A stretch of DNA of 64,000 nt from Geoalkalibacter halelectricus (GCF_025263685.1 NZ_CP092109.1:3783001-3847000), one strand, 5' to 3'; numbered from the stretch's first letter, positions 35,928 to 45,113 are shown. Numbers and translations: made by a program. The notes: generated by a model not told the origin, from the sequence alone.

Positions 35928-37124
35928 TCAGGAGGCGGCCCCTGACCTCAATTTGTCCAGATAATCCGCCCATGTCTGCATCATCTTCCTTCGCTCGGCC
36001 AGATGCGAGGTTCGGTTGTAGGCGCGGCCATTGGGATCGCGTACCGCATGGGCTAGCTGGTGTTCGATAAAGTCGGGCCGAAATTGCAGCACCTCATCAA
36101 GAATGGTTCGCGCCATGGCCCGAAAGCCGTGGGGGGTCATTTCACCTTGCCCATAGCCCAGGCGCCGAATAGCAGCGCTCAAGGCCATGTCCGACATGGG
36201 GCGGGTGACGGATCGGGTGCAAGGGAAAACGTAGCGTCCTCCGCCCGTCAATGGGTGGATCTCGCGCAAAATCTCCACCGCCTGTTTAGAGAGCGGTACC
36301 AGGTGGGGCTGTTTCATTTTCATCTTTTCGGCAGGGATGTTCCACTCTGCCTCATTCAGGTCGATCTCGGTCCATTCGGCCTTTCTGAGTTCCCCGGGGC
36401 GGAGAAAAACCAGGGGTGCAAGGCGCAGGGCCGATTTGACGATCAAGCTCCCCTCATAGCAGTCCATAGCGCGCAGAAACTCGGCGACCTTTGTCGGGTC
36501 GGTAATGGCGGGAAGGTGCTTTTTCTTTGGTGGCGACAGCGCCCCGCGCAAATCGGCGGCAATGTCACGCTCCGCGCGCCCGGTGGCTATGGCGTAGCGG
36601 AAAACCTGCCCACAAATGGTCCGGACGCGGTGCGCCGTTTCCAAAACGCCCCTTTCCTCCATCCGTCGCAATACCTTCAACAACTCTGGCGCTTTAAGGT
36701 CGGTAATCCCTCGTTTGCCGATCCAGGGGAAAACATTGGTCTCAAGGCTTCTGGTAACAACGCTAATGTTGGCGGGTGTCCAGACGTTGCGTTGCTTGCC
36801 GATCCATTCGCGCGCCACAACCTCAAAGCTGTTGGCGGCGCATTCCGCACTTGCGGTCCTATGCGCTTTGCGGAGTTCACTGGGGTCCATTCCCCTGGCT
36901 ACTTGCTGCCTGGCCTCTTCCCGGCGCTGCCGGGCCTCGCTCAGGCTGATTTCTGGGTAGCTGCCGAAGGAGAGGAGCTTTTCCTTGCCATCGAAGCGAT
37001 ATTTAAAACGCCACCCCTTGCCACCAGCTGGGGTGACCAGTAAATACAGGCCATCGCCATCAAAATGCTTGGATTGTTTATCGCTCGCCTTCAGGTTGCG
37101 GATCTTGGCATCGGTTAGCGGCAT
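35928..37124 (-). CDS. P4-type tyrosine integrase
   Basis: A 398-residue tyrosine recombinase with the DUF4102 arm-binding N-terminus (MPLTDAKIRNLKASDK, DGDGLYLLVTPAGGKGWRF) typical of P4-like integrases. The catalytic set is visible: Arg in FLRPGELRKAEW, HGFR, His in IEHQLAH and Tyr in GRAYNRTSHL. It begins about 180 bases from the 3' end of tRNA-Sec and is transcribed away from it, the standard layout of selC-integrating islands. Intact. Confidence 0.93.
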   Translation of the reverse strand: MPLTDAKIRNLKASDKQSKHFDGDGLYLLVTPAGGKGWRFKYRFDGKEKLLSFGSYPEISLSEARQRREEARQQVARGMDPSELRKAHRTASAECAANSFEVVAREWIGKQRNVWTPANISVVTRSLETNVFPWIGKRGITDLKAPELLKVLRRMEERGVLETAHRVRTICGQVFRYAIATGRAERDIAADLRGALSPPKKKHLPAITDPTKVAEFLRAMDCYEGSLIVKSALRLAPLVFLRPGELRKAEWTEIDLNEAEWNIPAEKMKMKQPHLVPLSKQAVEILREIHPLTGGGRYVFPCTRSVTRPMSDMALSAAIRRLGYGQGEMTPHGFRAMARTILDEVLQFRPDFIEHQLAHAVRDPNGRAYNRTSHLAERRKMMQTWADYLDKLRSGAAS

Positions 37125-37244
37125 GGCCTTGCCCTCCTTTGGGGGTAGCGGGAAGCCATTGGGGGTAGAACTGCCGAAAATCTACCCCCAAAACCCCTGG
37201 ATGTCAACGCATATGGCCGCCCCTTGTCGGATGCCAAAAACAGA

Positions 37245-37269
37245 AAAACCCGCCATCTGAGCGGGTTTT
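37245..37269 (-). terminator. Rho-independent terminator after tRNA-Sec
   Basis: AAAACCCGC and GCGGGTTTT pair around a 7-base loop; read on the minus strand the hairpin is followed by a T run. It lies 33 bases beyond the tRNA 3' end. Confidence 0.75.
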
Positions 37270-37301
37270 CCGGTCTGTACTGGGTTGTCTTGAATGTTGA
37301 T

Positions 37302-37397
37302 TGGCGGGAGCAGATGGGAATCGAACCCACCAGGGACGGGATACGCCCCTCACCGGTTTTGAAGACCGGGCGCGTCACCAGACTACGAACTACTCCC
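37302..37397 (-). tRNA. selC: tRNA-Sec (UCA anticodon)
   Basis: A 96-nt tRNA with an 8-bp acceptor stem (GGGAGTAG with CTGCTCCC), a long extra arm, anticodon loop CTTCAAA (TCA), the T-loop GGGTTCGATTCCC and an encoded GCCA end. The 8-bp acceptor stem and UCA anticodon are diagnostic of selenocysteine tRNA. It implies the cell makes selenoproteins. Its 3' end borders the integrase gene and is the likely attachment site. Confidence 0.96.
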
Positions 37398-37591
37398 GTA
37401 AAGCTGACTGACAGAGCCGCCATACTAATGCTCTTGGCGCGGGGAATCAAGGAAGAACAGCGACTGCGCACAAAAGTCGCGGGGGAATTGGATGAAAAAA
37501 TTATCCTTGTGGCAATGAATTTAAAAATAATCTAACATCTTCGGACCAACCATTTTCCGGGGTCTGTCCCCGACCGAGGAGAAGAATGCCC

Positions 37592-38557
37592 ATGTCTATT
37601 TTTCGCCTGAAATCCAGGCTGCTGACCGTTGTTTGTTGCGCGGCGCTGATGGTGGGCGCCGCAAGCGCCGGCGCCGAACAGGATCTGCTTGCCCGCGTGG
37701 GCGAGGTGCCGGTGTCGCAGTTCGACCTGGAGCTGACCATGCAGCGCCGCATGCCCATGCAGGTCGGTTTTCACGGCCAGATTTCGTCGGAGCGCGTCGC
37801 GGAGATTCGCCAGGAGGCGCTGGCGGAATTGATCGATCAGGCCTATCAGGTCAATTGGGCACGCGAGCAGCGCATTTCGGTGGCCGGCGATGAGCTTGCG
37901 GCCGCCATGAAACCGCTCAGCGGACGCTTTGCTTCCGAGCAGGCCATGCGCGAGGCGGTGGGCGAGGAGACTTATGGCCAACTGCGCGCCCTGATGTTTC
38001 GGGGGGTGTTGGCTGAAAAGGCGCGCGCGGCGGCCGTCGAGGAAAAAATCGAGGTCGGTGGGGAGCAGGTGCGCGCTTATTACGATGCCAATCAGGAGCG
38101 CTATTTTCGGCCGCGGCAGTTTCGCGCCAGTCACATCCTGATCGGCATCGACCCGTCCTCGACGGCGGAGGCGCGCACGGAGCGCCGCGAGCGGGCCGAG
38201 GAGCTGCTGGCGCAGGCGCGTTCCGGCGAGAATTTCTACAATCTCGCCTATTATAATTCCGATGACCGCACCCGTTACGTGGGCGGGGATCTGGGCTATT
38301 TTCACGAGGGGCAGACGGTGCCCGAATTCGAGGAGGCTTTGGCCGAGCTTGCGCCGGGGGAGATCTCAGACCTGGTGCGCACCCGCTTCGGCTATCACAT
38401 CATTCAACTTGTCGAGGTGAATGAGCCGCGCCAGATGCTTTATGAGGAAATGCAGGAGCGCATTCGGGCGCAATTGGAAAAGGAAGAGCGCGAACGGCTG
38501 ACCCAGATCTGGATGGATGAGCTGCGTGCGCGCTATCCCCTGGAGCGCTTTGACTGA
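37592..38557 (+). CDS. Periplasmic PpiC-type peptidyl-prolyl isomerase
   Basis: A 321-residue SurA/PpiC-like chaperone. It has a signal peptide (LLTVVCCAALMVGAASA), an N-terminal SurA-like helical domain (to about 150) and one parvulin domain beginning RQFRASHILIGI and ending VRTRFGYHIIQLVE. It helps fold exported proteins. ATG 37592 has better spacing to AGGAG (10 bases) than ATG 37586 (4 bases). First gene right of the island, probably core chromosome. Confidence 0.9.
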   Translation: MSIFRLKSRLLTVVCCAALMVGAASAGAEQDLLARVGEVPVSQFDLELTMQRRMPMQVGFHGQISSERVAEIRQEALAELIDQAYQVNWAREQRISVAGDELAAAMKPLSGRFASEQAMREAVGEETYGQLRALMFRGVLAEKARAAAVEEKIEVGGEQVRAYYDANQERYFRPRQFRASHILIGIDPSSTAEARTERRERAEELLAQARSGENFYNLAYYNSDDRTRYVGGDLGYFHEGQTVPEFEEALAELAPGEISDLVRTRFGYHIIQLVEVNEPRQMLYEEMQERIRAQLEKEERERLTQIWMDELRARYPLERFD

Positions 38558-38578
38558 TGAGCGTTTGAGGCTCCGCCC

Positions 38579-39163
38579 TCAGGGGCGAATTATGCGGCCG
38601 GCCTCGCTCAGGGCGGTGACGATGTCGAGAATGTTTGTCACGCGGCCGACCGCGACCTGATCTATGAGGTGGAAGAACTCCAGGCACAGACCGCAGGCGG
38701 CGATGTCGGTGCCGGCGCAGGCGAGTTTTTCCAGAGCTTCGCGCACCTCGGAGGCGGCGCAGACCAGCTTGACGCCGGCGTTGACGAAATAAATGCTGTC
38801 CGGGGGCGTGTCGAGCTCGGCCAGGGTGAAAATGAAGTTCTTCAGAAGAACCCGGCCCAACTCGTCGCTGCCGGCGCCCAGGGTATCGGCGCTGATAAAT
38901 ACCAGGGTTTGGCCGCTGACGGCTGGAACGGCGCGGTCGGCGGGTTGCCGGTCGCCGCGGGTGAGGCGCAGGGCGAATCCTCCCTCGGCGGCCGAGGTGC
39001 TGACCTGGTAGCCCTGGTTCTGGGCCAGGCGCGTGACGTTTTCGCGCGCGATCTCGTCGCCCACCAGGACTTCCAGGGGCTCGCCGCTGCTGGCCAGTAT
39101 CAGCTTGCGGGTTTCGATGACGGGATGGGGGCATTGCTGTCGGCGGCAATCGAGAGTTTGCAT
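38579..39163 (-). CDS. yedF: YedF-type sulfurtransferase-like selenium-metabolism protein
   Basis: A 194-residue fusion of a TusA-like domain (CPHPVIETRKLI, with the CPxP cysteine) and a DsrE-like C-terminal domain (FISADTLGAGSDELGRVLLK, with Cys in ACGLCLEFF). The TIGR family for this architecture co-occurs with selenium traits. The start at 39163 gives a complete TusA domain; upstream codons lack homology. Its position near tRNA-Sec supports a selenium function, though the reaction is not known. Confidence 0.88.
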   Translation of the reverse strand: MQTLDCRRQQCPHPVIETRKLILASSGEPLEVLVGDEIARENVTRLAQNQGYQVSTSAAEGGFALRLTRGDRQPADRAVPAVSGQTLVFISADTLGAGSDELGRVLLKNFIFTLAELDTPPDSIYFVNAGVKLVCAASEVREALEKLACAGTDIAACGLCLEFFHLIDQVAVGRVTNILDIVTALSEAGRIIRP

Positions 39164-39319
39164 GGCGGCTCGGTCCTGGGTTGGTGATGATCGAAATTGG
39201 CGGCGAAGTATCTTAGCTTTTTCCCCTCCCGATGGCAACCTCGGTGGTCGATTTCCGCAAAAACTATTCCCGGTCACAAGCCGTACTTTAGCCAAGCTGT
39301 CCCTCAGGGTGGAAGGGGC

Positions 39320-39346
39320 TTGACCCGCCGCGGCGGTCATTATAGA
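39320..39346 (+). promoter_or_regulatory. Possible promoter of the two-component operon
   Basis: TTGACC (39320-39325) and TATAGA (39341-39346) with a 15-bp spacer, about 50 bases before the response-regulator start; the spacer holds the palindrome CCGCCGCGGCGG. The spacing is short, so this is tentative. Confidence 0.35.
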
Positions 39347-39396
39347 ACAGTCTTCGCGCCGTCGATGGGGCGGGCCGCGGCGGAAGAAAGGGCGAC

Positions 39397-40776
39397 ATGG
39401 AACGGCGAATCTACATCTGCGACGACGAAGCCGGCATCTTGCGCTATTTGCAGAAGATGCTGGTGGCTCAGGGGTTTGGGGTCGAGGTTTTTTCCAGCCC
39501 GCTGCACCTTTTGCGCCACCTCGAGGAGGGAAGCTCCGAGGATGCGGTGGGTCTGTTGCTGCTCGACATGAAGATGCCCGACCTCGACGGCATCGACACC
39601 CTGCGCCGGGTGCGTCAGCTGCGCCCGCAGTTGCTGGTGGTCATGATGACCGGGCACGGCACCATCGATTCGGCCGTGGAGGCCATGAAGCTGGGGGCCT
39701 ACGATTATCTGACCAAGCCCTTTCCGCAGGAAAAGCTCTTTGCCGTGGTGCGCCACTGCCTTGAGCGCGAGCAGTTGCTCGAAGAAAACCGCCAGTTGCG
39801 CAGCGAATTGAGCAGTCAGGCCGATCCCGGCACCCTGATCGCCGAAAGTCCGGTGTTTCGCAAGGTGGTGGAGTTGGCCATGCGCGTCGCCCCCACTGAT
39901 TCCAGTGTCTTGATCCTCGGCGAAAGCGGCACGGGCAAGGAGGTCGTGGCGCGCACCATTCATCGCGCCAGCCTGCGCAGGGACCAGCGCTTTGTCGCCA
40001 TCAACTGCGCGGCTCTGACCGAAACCCTGCTTGAGAGCCAGCTCTTTGGGCATGTGCGCGGGGCTTTTACCGGCGCCGCGCAGAATCAAAAAGGCATTCT
40101 GGAGGAAGCCCACGGCGGGACTCTGTTTCTGGACGAAATCGGTGACGTGAGCGCGGCCTTGCAGGCCAAGTTGCTGCGGGTGCTTCAGGAGGGCGAGTTC
40201 ATCCCCGTGGGGGCCACACGGCCCAAGCGCGTGGATGTGCGCTTTATCGCCGCCACCAACAAGGATCTGGAAAAGGAAGTGGCCGCGGGACGTTTTCGCG
40301 AGGATCTTTTTTACCGTCTCAACGTCATCGGCCTGTCCCTGCCGCCCCTGCGCGAGCGCGGCGCGGACATCGAGCCCCTGGCCCGGCATTTTCTCGGCAA
40401 GATGGCCGTCAAGACCGCCAGCGCCGTGCGGCGCATCGACCCCGAAGCCATTGCGGCGTTGCGCGCCTATTCCTGGCCGGGCAACGTGCGCGAACTGGAA
40501 AACGTCATCGAGCGCGGTACCATTCTGGCCGAGGGCGAGGTGTTGACCCCCGACGCCTTGCCCCTCAAGCTGACGCGCGACGTTCGGGTCGCGGCGCCCG
40601 AGGCCGGGCCTCTGCCCTTGCGCGAGGCCGAGCGCCGCCAGATCGTGCTGGCCCTGCGTGAAACCGCCTGGAACAAAACCCAGGCCGCCAATCTGCTGGG
40701 CATCACCCGCAAGACCCTGGATCGCAAGGTCAAGGAATTCGACCTGAGTCCGGCCGCTCCCCACCCCCATCCATGA
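39397..40776 (+). CDS. NtrC-family sigma-54 response regulator
   Basis: A 459-residue regulator: receiver domain with phospho-acceptor Asp in LLLLDMKMPD, AAA+ domain with Walker A GESGTGKEVVARTIH, GAFTGA loop for sigma-54 contact, Walker B GGTLFLDEIGD, and C-terminal Fis-type HTH (NKTQAANLLGITRKTLDRKV). It activates sigma-54 promoters upon phosphorylation. Overlaps the kinase gene by four bases, so the two form a pair. Target genes are not identifiable here. Confidence 0.95.
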   Translation: MERRIYICDDEAGILRYLQKMLVAQGFGVEVFSSPLHLLRHLEEGSSEDAVGLLLLDMKMPDLDGIDTLRRVRQLRPQLLVVMMTGHGTIDSAVEAMKLGAYDYLTKPFPQEKLFAVVRHCLEREQLLEENRQLRSELSSQADPGTLIAESPVFRKVVELAMRVAPTDSSVLILGESGTGKEVVARTIHRASLRRDQRFVAINCAALTETLLESQLFGHVRGAFTGAAQNQKGILEEAHGGTLFLDEIGDVSAALQAKLLRVLQEGEFIPVGATRPKRVDVRFIAATNKDLEKEVAAGRFREDLFYRLNVIGLSLPPLRERGADIEPLARHFLGKMAVKTASAVRRIDPEAIAALRAYSWPGNVRELENVIERGTILAEGEVLTPDALPLKLTRDVRVAAPEAGPLPLREAERRQIVLALRETAWNKTQAANLLGITRKTLDRKVKEFDLSPAAPHPHP

Positions 40777-42752
40777 TCCCGGCCCTGCCACGCATGCGCT
40801 CCATTCGCGCCAAGCTCACCTTGGCAGCCCTGGCGCCCCTGGCGGTGGCCATGGCGATCGTCACCGTACTGGGTTTCTCTCTGATCAATGCCTGGATTGT
40901 CGGCGAGGCGCAAAAAAAGGTGCGCAACGATCTTGAGGCGGCGCGCGCCGAATACAATCAGCAAAAATACGCTTTGCGCGATGCCTTGCACTTCGCCGCG
41001 CACACCGCGGGGTTGATTGACGCCCTGGAGCGGATGGATCGGGCGGGGATGCAGCAGCGCTTGACCGAGCTCATGGCCGGCAGCGGCATGGATGTGCTCA
41101 CCCTCACCGATGCCGGCGCAACGGCCGTGGCGCGGGCCGGAAATCCCGAAGCGGGGCTGGGAATGACCCTGAGTGCGCCCTATGTCAAGGCCGCGCTGGA
41201 GGGGGAGGTCTTTACCGGCACGGTACTCATGTCCGCCGCGCAGATGGAGATTGAAAATCCCCTGGTCGCACGGCGCGCGCGCCTTCGTCTGGTCGAGTCG
41301 CTGCCGGGGCGCGACCGCATGGAAAACCGGGGGATGTTTCTGCTCTCGGCCTATCCCCTGCGCGGCGCCGACGGGCAGATTCTCGGCTGCCTCTACGGCG
41401 GCGTTTTGCTCAACCGCAACCTGGATCTGGTCGACCGCATCAAAAGCCGGGTCTACGGCGCGGAAACCTACGGCGAGAAATCCCTCGGCAGCGCCACCAT
41501 CTTTCTCGGCGATGTGCGGGTGGCCACCACGGTGCGGCTGCGCAACGGCGAGCGCGCCCTGGGAACGCTGGTCTCGCGCGAGGTGGCCCATACCGTGCTG
41601 GCCGAGCAGAAACCCTGGCTGGATCGCGCCCTGGTGGTTCACGACTGGTACTTGACGGCCTACGAGCCGATTTTGGATCGCAACGGCAATGCCATTGGCG
41701 CGCTGTATGTGGGGCTGCTCGAGGCGCCTTACCGGGATCTGCGCACCCGCGCGGCCGGGACGCTGATGCTGATCCTGGTGGTCACCTCGGCTCTGGGTTA
41801 TCTGTTGGCGCGCCAGGGGTCCAAAAGACTCTCACGCCCCATCCTGGAGCTTGAGGAGATGGCCCAGCGCGTGGCGCATGGTGAGCGCCATGTCGATCTG
41901 GCGGTGCGCGATACCGATGAGGTCGGGCGGCTGACGCACGCCTTCAACCACATGAGCCGCGCCCTGCGCGAACGCGAGGAGCAGTTGCGGGGCTTCGCCC
42001 GCGATCTCGAAGCCAAGGTCGCTGAGCGCACGCGGCTGCTCGAGGAGAAAAACCAGGAACTGCTGCATGCCCAGGAGGAACTGGCACGGAGTGAAAAACT
42101 CGCCGCCATCGGGGCCCTGGCCGCCGGGGTGGCCCATGAGATCAACAATCCCACCGCCATTATTCGCGGCAACACCGAGCTGCTGCTGATGGAGTTGGGT
42201 GCTGAATCGGCCGGGCGCGAGGAGGCCGAGGAGGTGATGAAGCAGACCGAACGCATCGCGCGCATCACCGCAAACCTGCTGGCATTCGCGCGCCGCCAGG
42301 CGATGCACGAGGAGCGTTTGGATGTCAATGCGCTGCTGGAAGAAATTCTTTCGCAACTGCCACACCAGGTCGGCTTGGGGCGCATCACCTTGAAGAAAAA
42401 TTACCAGCCCGAACTGCCGCCCCTGCGCGCCGACGGCGGCCAGTTGCGCCAGGTCTTCACCAACTTGCTGGTCAATGCCGTCGAGGCCATGGGGGGCGAG
42501 GGCCTGCTGCTGCTCGGAACCGCGGTTGAGGGCAACGAGGTGCGGGTCAGCGTCACCGATACGGGTCCGGGAATCGCCCCGGCGGTGCGGGAGAAGTTGT
42601 TCAATCCCTTTTTTACCACCAAGCGCGGCGGCAGCGGATTGGGTCTGTCGGTGTCCTACGGCATCGTCGAGCGGCACGGCGGCACCATCGAGGTGGAAAG
42701 CACACCGGGCCAGGGTGCGACCTTCAGGGTGCACTTGCCCCTGCGGTCCTGA
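40773..42752 (+). CDS. Membrane sensor histidine kinase
   Basis: A 659-residue kinase: transmembrane helix (residues about 15-40), a periplasmic sensor of about 290 residues of the Cache type, a second helix (LMLILVVTSALGYLLA), HAMP, coiled coil, HisKA with phospho-His in AAGVAHEINNPTAI, and an HATPase with NLLVNAVEAM, DTGPGI and GSGLGLS. It probably detects a small periplasmic ligand and phosphorylates the NtrC-type regulator encoded upstream. An ATG at 40794 is an alternative start. Confidence 0.93.
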   Translation: MIPALPRMRSIRAKLTLAALAPLAVAMAIVTVLGFSLINAWIVGEAQKKVRNDLEAARAEYNQQKYALRDALHFAAHTAGLIDALERMDRAGMQQRLTELMAGSGMDVLTLTDAGATAVARAGNPEAGLGMTLSAPYVKAALEGEVFTGTVLMSAAQMEIENPLVARRARLRLVESLPGRDRMENRGMFLLSAYPLRGADGQILGCLYGGVLLNRNLDLVDRIKSRVYGAETYGEKSLGSATIFLGDVRVATTVRLRNGERALGTLVSREVAHTVLAEQKPWLDRALVVHDWYLTAYEPILDRNGNAIGALYVGLLEAPYRDLRTRAAGTLMLILVVTSALGYLLARQGSKRLSRPILELEEMAQRVAHGERHVDLAVRDTDEVGRLTHAFNHMSRALREREEQLRGFARDLEAKVAERTRLLEEKNQELLHAQEELARSEKLAAIGALAAGVAHEINNPTAIIRGNTELLLMELGAESAGREEAEEVMKQTERIARITANLLAFARRQAMHEERLDVNALLEEILSQLPHQVGLGRITLKKNYQPELPPLRADGGQLRQVFTNLLVNAVEAMGGEGLLLLGTAVEGNEVRVSVTDTGPGIAPAVREKLFNPFFTTKRGGSGLGLSVSYGIVERHGGTIEVESTPGQGATFRVHLPLRS

Positions 42753-42799
42753 GAATGGATGCGCAAGGCGCGTTATTATCAAGCAACGGGAGGATGAGG

Positions 42800-43027
42800 A
42801 TGAAGAAATGGCTGGCGGTGATTTTTCTGGCTGGGATGTTGGCGGGCTGCAGTGATCGCGCAGCGGAGATGTACGAAACCGCGCAGTTTGAGGAGTTGCA
42901 GCGCAATATCCCCCGCGCCGTGAAGATCTATCAGGATATCGTCGAAAAACACCCCAACTCTCCCCAGGCCGACAAGGCCCGCGCGCGCCTTGCCGAACTG
43001 GCCGATTCAGGGGACAGCCCGAGGTAA
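42800..43027 (+). CDS. Small TPR-like lipoprotein
   Basis: A 75-residue lipoprotein: signal MKKWLAVIFLAGML with lipobox LAGC, then a single tetratricopeptide-like helical pair (RAVKIYQDIVEKHPNSPQAD). It resembles a minimal YfiO/BamD-like repeat. GGAGG eight bases before ATG 42800 sets the start, 15 codons inside a longer frame. It follows the kinase gene by 47 bases, perhaps in the same transcript. Confidence 0.75.
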   Translation: MKKWLAVIFLAGMLAGCSDRAAEMYETAQFEELQRNIPRAVKIYQDIVEKHPNSPQADKARARLAELADSGDSPR

Positions 43028-43063
43028 AGAGGGGCTTGCGGCGTCCACAGGCGGCATGAGCTT

Positions 43064-44449
43064 TCAGGGCGTTTTTTTCGGCACCAGGCGCGCCACGCAC
43101 TCGACGTGCGGGGTTTGCGGAAACATATCCACGGGCTGAATCTCTTCGGTTTGGTAGCCCAGGGTGGCGAGCATTTCGAGATCGCGTGCCAGGCTCGTCG
43201 GGTTGCAGCTGACATAGAGCAAAACGCGCGGGGCCAGCGCCGCCAGGCGCTTGAGCACCTCGGCCTCACAACCCTTGCGGGGCGGGTTGACCACCGCCAC
43301 CGCTCCAGGGGCGATCTCTAGTTCCAGATCCTCAAGCAGTTCCGCGGCATCGCCAGCGCGAAAGCGGCAATTGCCGAGGTTGTTGAGGCGCGCGTTGTCG
43401 GCAGCGTTGCGCACCGCCTCTTCCACCACCTCGATGCCGAGGACCGTTGCGGCATCGCGCGCCAGGTTCAGGGCGATTCCACCAATCCCGCAGTACAGAT
43501 CCAGGGCCAGATCCTCGGGGCGACAGGCGGCCCAGCGGCGCACCAGCGCATAGATGCGTTCGGCCTGGGCGTGGTTGACCTGAAAGAACGAGGTGGGGGA
43601 GATGCGCAGGCGCAGTTCTCCCACCTGGTCGAGCAGGGCCGGGTGGCCGAGCATTTTGAGGGTCTGGTTGCCGAAAATGACGTTGCCCGCCGAGGCGTTG
43701 ACGTTTTGCTGCACCGACACCACCTGGGGCACTTTCTTCACCAGCCATTTGGCCAGGTGGGTAATTTCACGGTAATTGCGCTCGGCGGTGATGAAGGTCA
43801 CCATGGCTTCATTGCGCGTCGGGCTCACGCGCACCGCCAGGTAGCGCAACAGGCCGCTACCGCGAGCCGGATTGTAGACCCACACCCCTTGGCGCTCGAT
43901 CTCCTCGCGCACCACGGACGCTATTTGGTTGATGAGAGGATGGTGCAGGGGGCAGTCGCCGATGTCCACCAATTCGTGGCTGTGACGCCGGTAAAGGCCG
44001 ATGCGCACCTTGCCGCGTTCCTTGCCGATAGCCAGCTTGGCGCTGCAGCGATAGCCCAGGGGGTTGGGGGCTTCCAGGATCGGCAAGACTCGCGCCCCGG
44101 TTTGCGTCCCTTGAGCGTCGAGGGCACGAGCGACTTTTTCCTGCTTGAAGCGCAGTTGCGCGGCGTAGTCCATGCTGATCAGGCCGCAACCGAGGCAGTC
44201 CTGCGCATGGGGGCAAGCCCAGCGGCGGCTGCGTTCCGGCGCACTGGTCATGCGTCGCAGCACGCGCCCACCCATCTGGCGCTGACCCTCGTGGTCCACT
44301 GCCACCTCGACCCGTTCTCCGGGCAGAGTTCCGGGCACCAGGACGCGCTTGCCCTGCCAGGTGGCAAGCCCGATCCCCTCTTCATCCAGGCTCTCGATGG
44401 TTACTTCGAGATGCTCGGCCACTTTTTTCTTTGTGCTTGGCTTGCTCAT
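43064..44449 (-). CDS. rlmD: 23S rRNA (uracil-1939-C5)-methyltransferase RlmD
   Basis: A 461-residue RumA/TrmA-type enzyme: TRAM domain (about 10-68), iron-sulfur cysteines CPHAQDCLGCGL, SAM-binding DLYCGIGGIALN, VNPPRKGCE, and catalytic cysteine in LLYVSCNPTSLARD. It methylates uridine in ribosomal RNA (or tRNA; the TrmA/RumA/RlmC distinction is by homology). Transcribed convergently to the lipoprotein gene. Confidence 0.9.
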   Translation of the reverse strand: MSKPSTKKKVAEHLEVTIESLDEEGIGLATWQGKRVLVPGTLPGERVEVAVDHEGQRQMGGRVLRRMTSAPERSRRWACPHAQDCLGCGLISMDYAAQLRFKQEKVARALDAQGTQTGARVLPILEAPNPLGYRCSAKLAIGKERGKVRIGLYRRHSHELVDIGDCPLHHPLINQIASVVREEIERQGVWVYNPARGSGLLRYLAVRVSPTRNEAMVTFITAERNYREITHLAKWLVKKVPQVVSVQQNVNASAGNVIFGNQTLKMLGHPALLDQVGELRLRISPTSFFQVNHAQAERIYALVRRWAACRPEDLALDLYCGIGGIALNLARDAATVLGIEVVEEAVRNAADNARLNNLGNCRFRAGDAAELLEDLELEIAPGAVAVVNPPRKGCEAEVLKRLAALAPRVLLYVSCNPTSLARDLEMLATLGYQTEEIQPVDMFPQTPHVECVARLVPKKTP

Positions 44450-44536
44450 GCGTGATCTTCTCTCCTGCCGCTGATGCGCGGCAGGGCAAGGTACGCCGTC
44501 TGTGATGAAAAAGTCAATGGGGCTGGACCGGGAAGG

Positions 44537-44740
44537 CTACTGGCCCTGTTTGCGCCGCACGGTGACGCTTTCGCCGCCGATCCCCCAGTTATCGGTGTCC
44601 ACTTCATCGATCACCACCACTGTGGTGGCGGGATTTTTGCCCAGCGTGTCGCGCAGCAGTTCGGTGACGCCTTGAATCAGCAGGGCTTTCTGTTCCGCGG
44701 TGGCGCCTTCACGGGTGATTTTGATGTTGACGTAGGGCAT
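44537..44740 (-). CDS. 4-oxalocrotonate tautomerase family protein
   Basis: A 67-residue tautomerase with the catalytic Pro directly after the start Met (MPYVNIKITREGATAEQK) and the usual VVVIDEVDTDNWGIGG segment. AAAGGAGG before ATG 44740. Members isomerise keto-enol acids as hexamers; the natural substrate here is unknown. Confidence 0.9.
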   Translation of the reverse strand: MPYVNIKITREGATAEQKALLIQGVTELLRDTLGKNPATTVVVIDEVDTDNWGIGGESVTVRRKQGQ

Positions 44741-44979
44741 GGTTTTCCTCCTTTGGAAAACTTTTACAGGTTAAATGGGCGAACCTATTTTTGCGCAATT
44801 TCAGCACGGGGCAAAGGGTTTTTGAACAGTCACTTTTTCGACCCGCCAAGAGTTTATGGTGGGTTGTCGCAAATGTCATCAGGAGTCAAGTGGGGTTTTA
44901 GGGGATCGACTTATTGTTTCTGCGTTTCGCCGAGGTCGACATGGGCGATCCCAAGTTGCTGAAATCACTTTGACATCTA

Positions 44980-45011
44980 TCGACATCGGGCGGCAGAACG
45001 CGCGATGTCGA
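44980..45011. promoter_or_regulatory. TCGACATCG inverted repeat upstream of the cytochrome gene
   Basis: TCGACATCG (44980-44988) and its complement CGATGTCGA (45003-45011) flank a 14-bp spacer, about 100 bases before the cytochrome start. It may bind a dimeric regulator. The 370-base gap between the tautomerase and cytochrome genes holds nothing else I can name. Confidence 0.4.
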
Positions 45012-45113
45012 CTGTTCTTGCCCGGCTTTTTTTCTATAGTTGGCAGCAACAACCTAGGGCACGGGGCCCGAAGGGAAAAAACGACTGAAAAGGGAAAAAA
45101 GGAGGATTGAATC

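Larger units (their letters stand above)
5779..37301. mobile_element. Putative integrated genomic island at tRNA-Sec
   Basis: Everything between the icmF cluster and tRNA-Sec looks accessory: a P4-type integrase next to the tRNA 3' end, a TrfA-like initiator, an S24 repressor, two IS families, toxin-antitoxin pairs, restriction genes and many gene remnants. The right boundary at the tRNA 3' end follows from the known behaviour of P4-type integrases. The left boundary is only where recognisable core-like genes stop. No second copy of the tRNA 3' end was found by eye, so the region may be several stacked insertions. Confidence 0.5.

Noticed and set aside
37245-37330. Distal attachment-site repeat for the island
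   Set aside because: The tRNA-Sec 3' end was compared by eye with the likely left boundary near 5.8-6.4 kb and with gene gaps; no convincing copy was found, so no att pair is claimed.
44856-45110. Short plus-strand frame with a CRKCH heme-like motif
   Set aside because: A single CxxCH with no signal peptide, no start signal and no further conservation; likely chance just before the true cytochrome gene.
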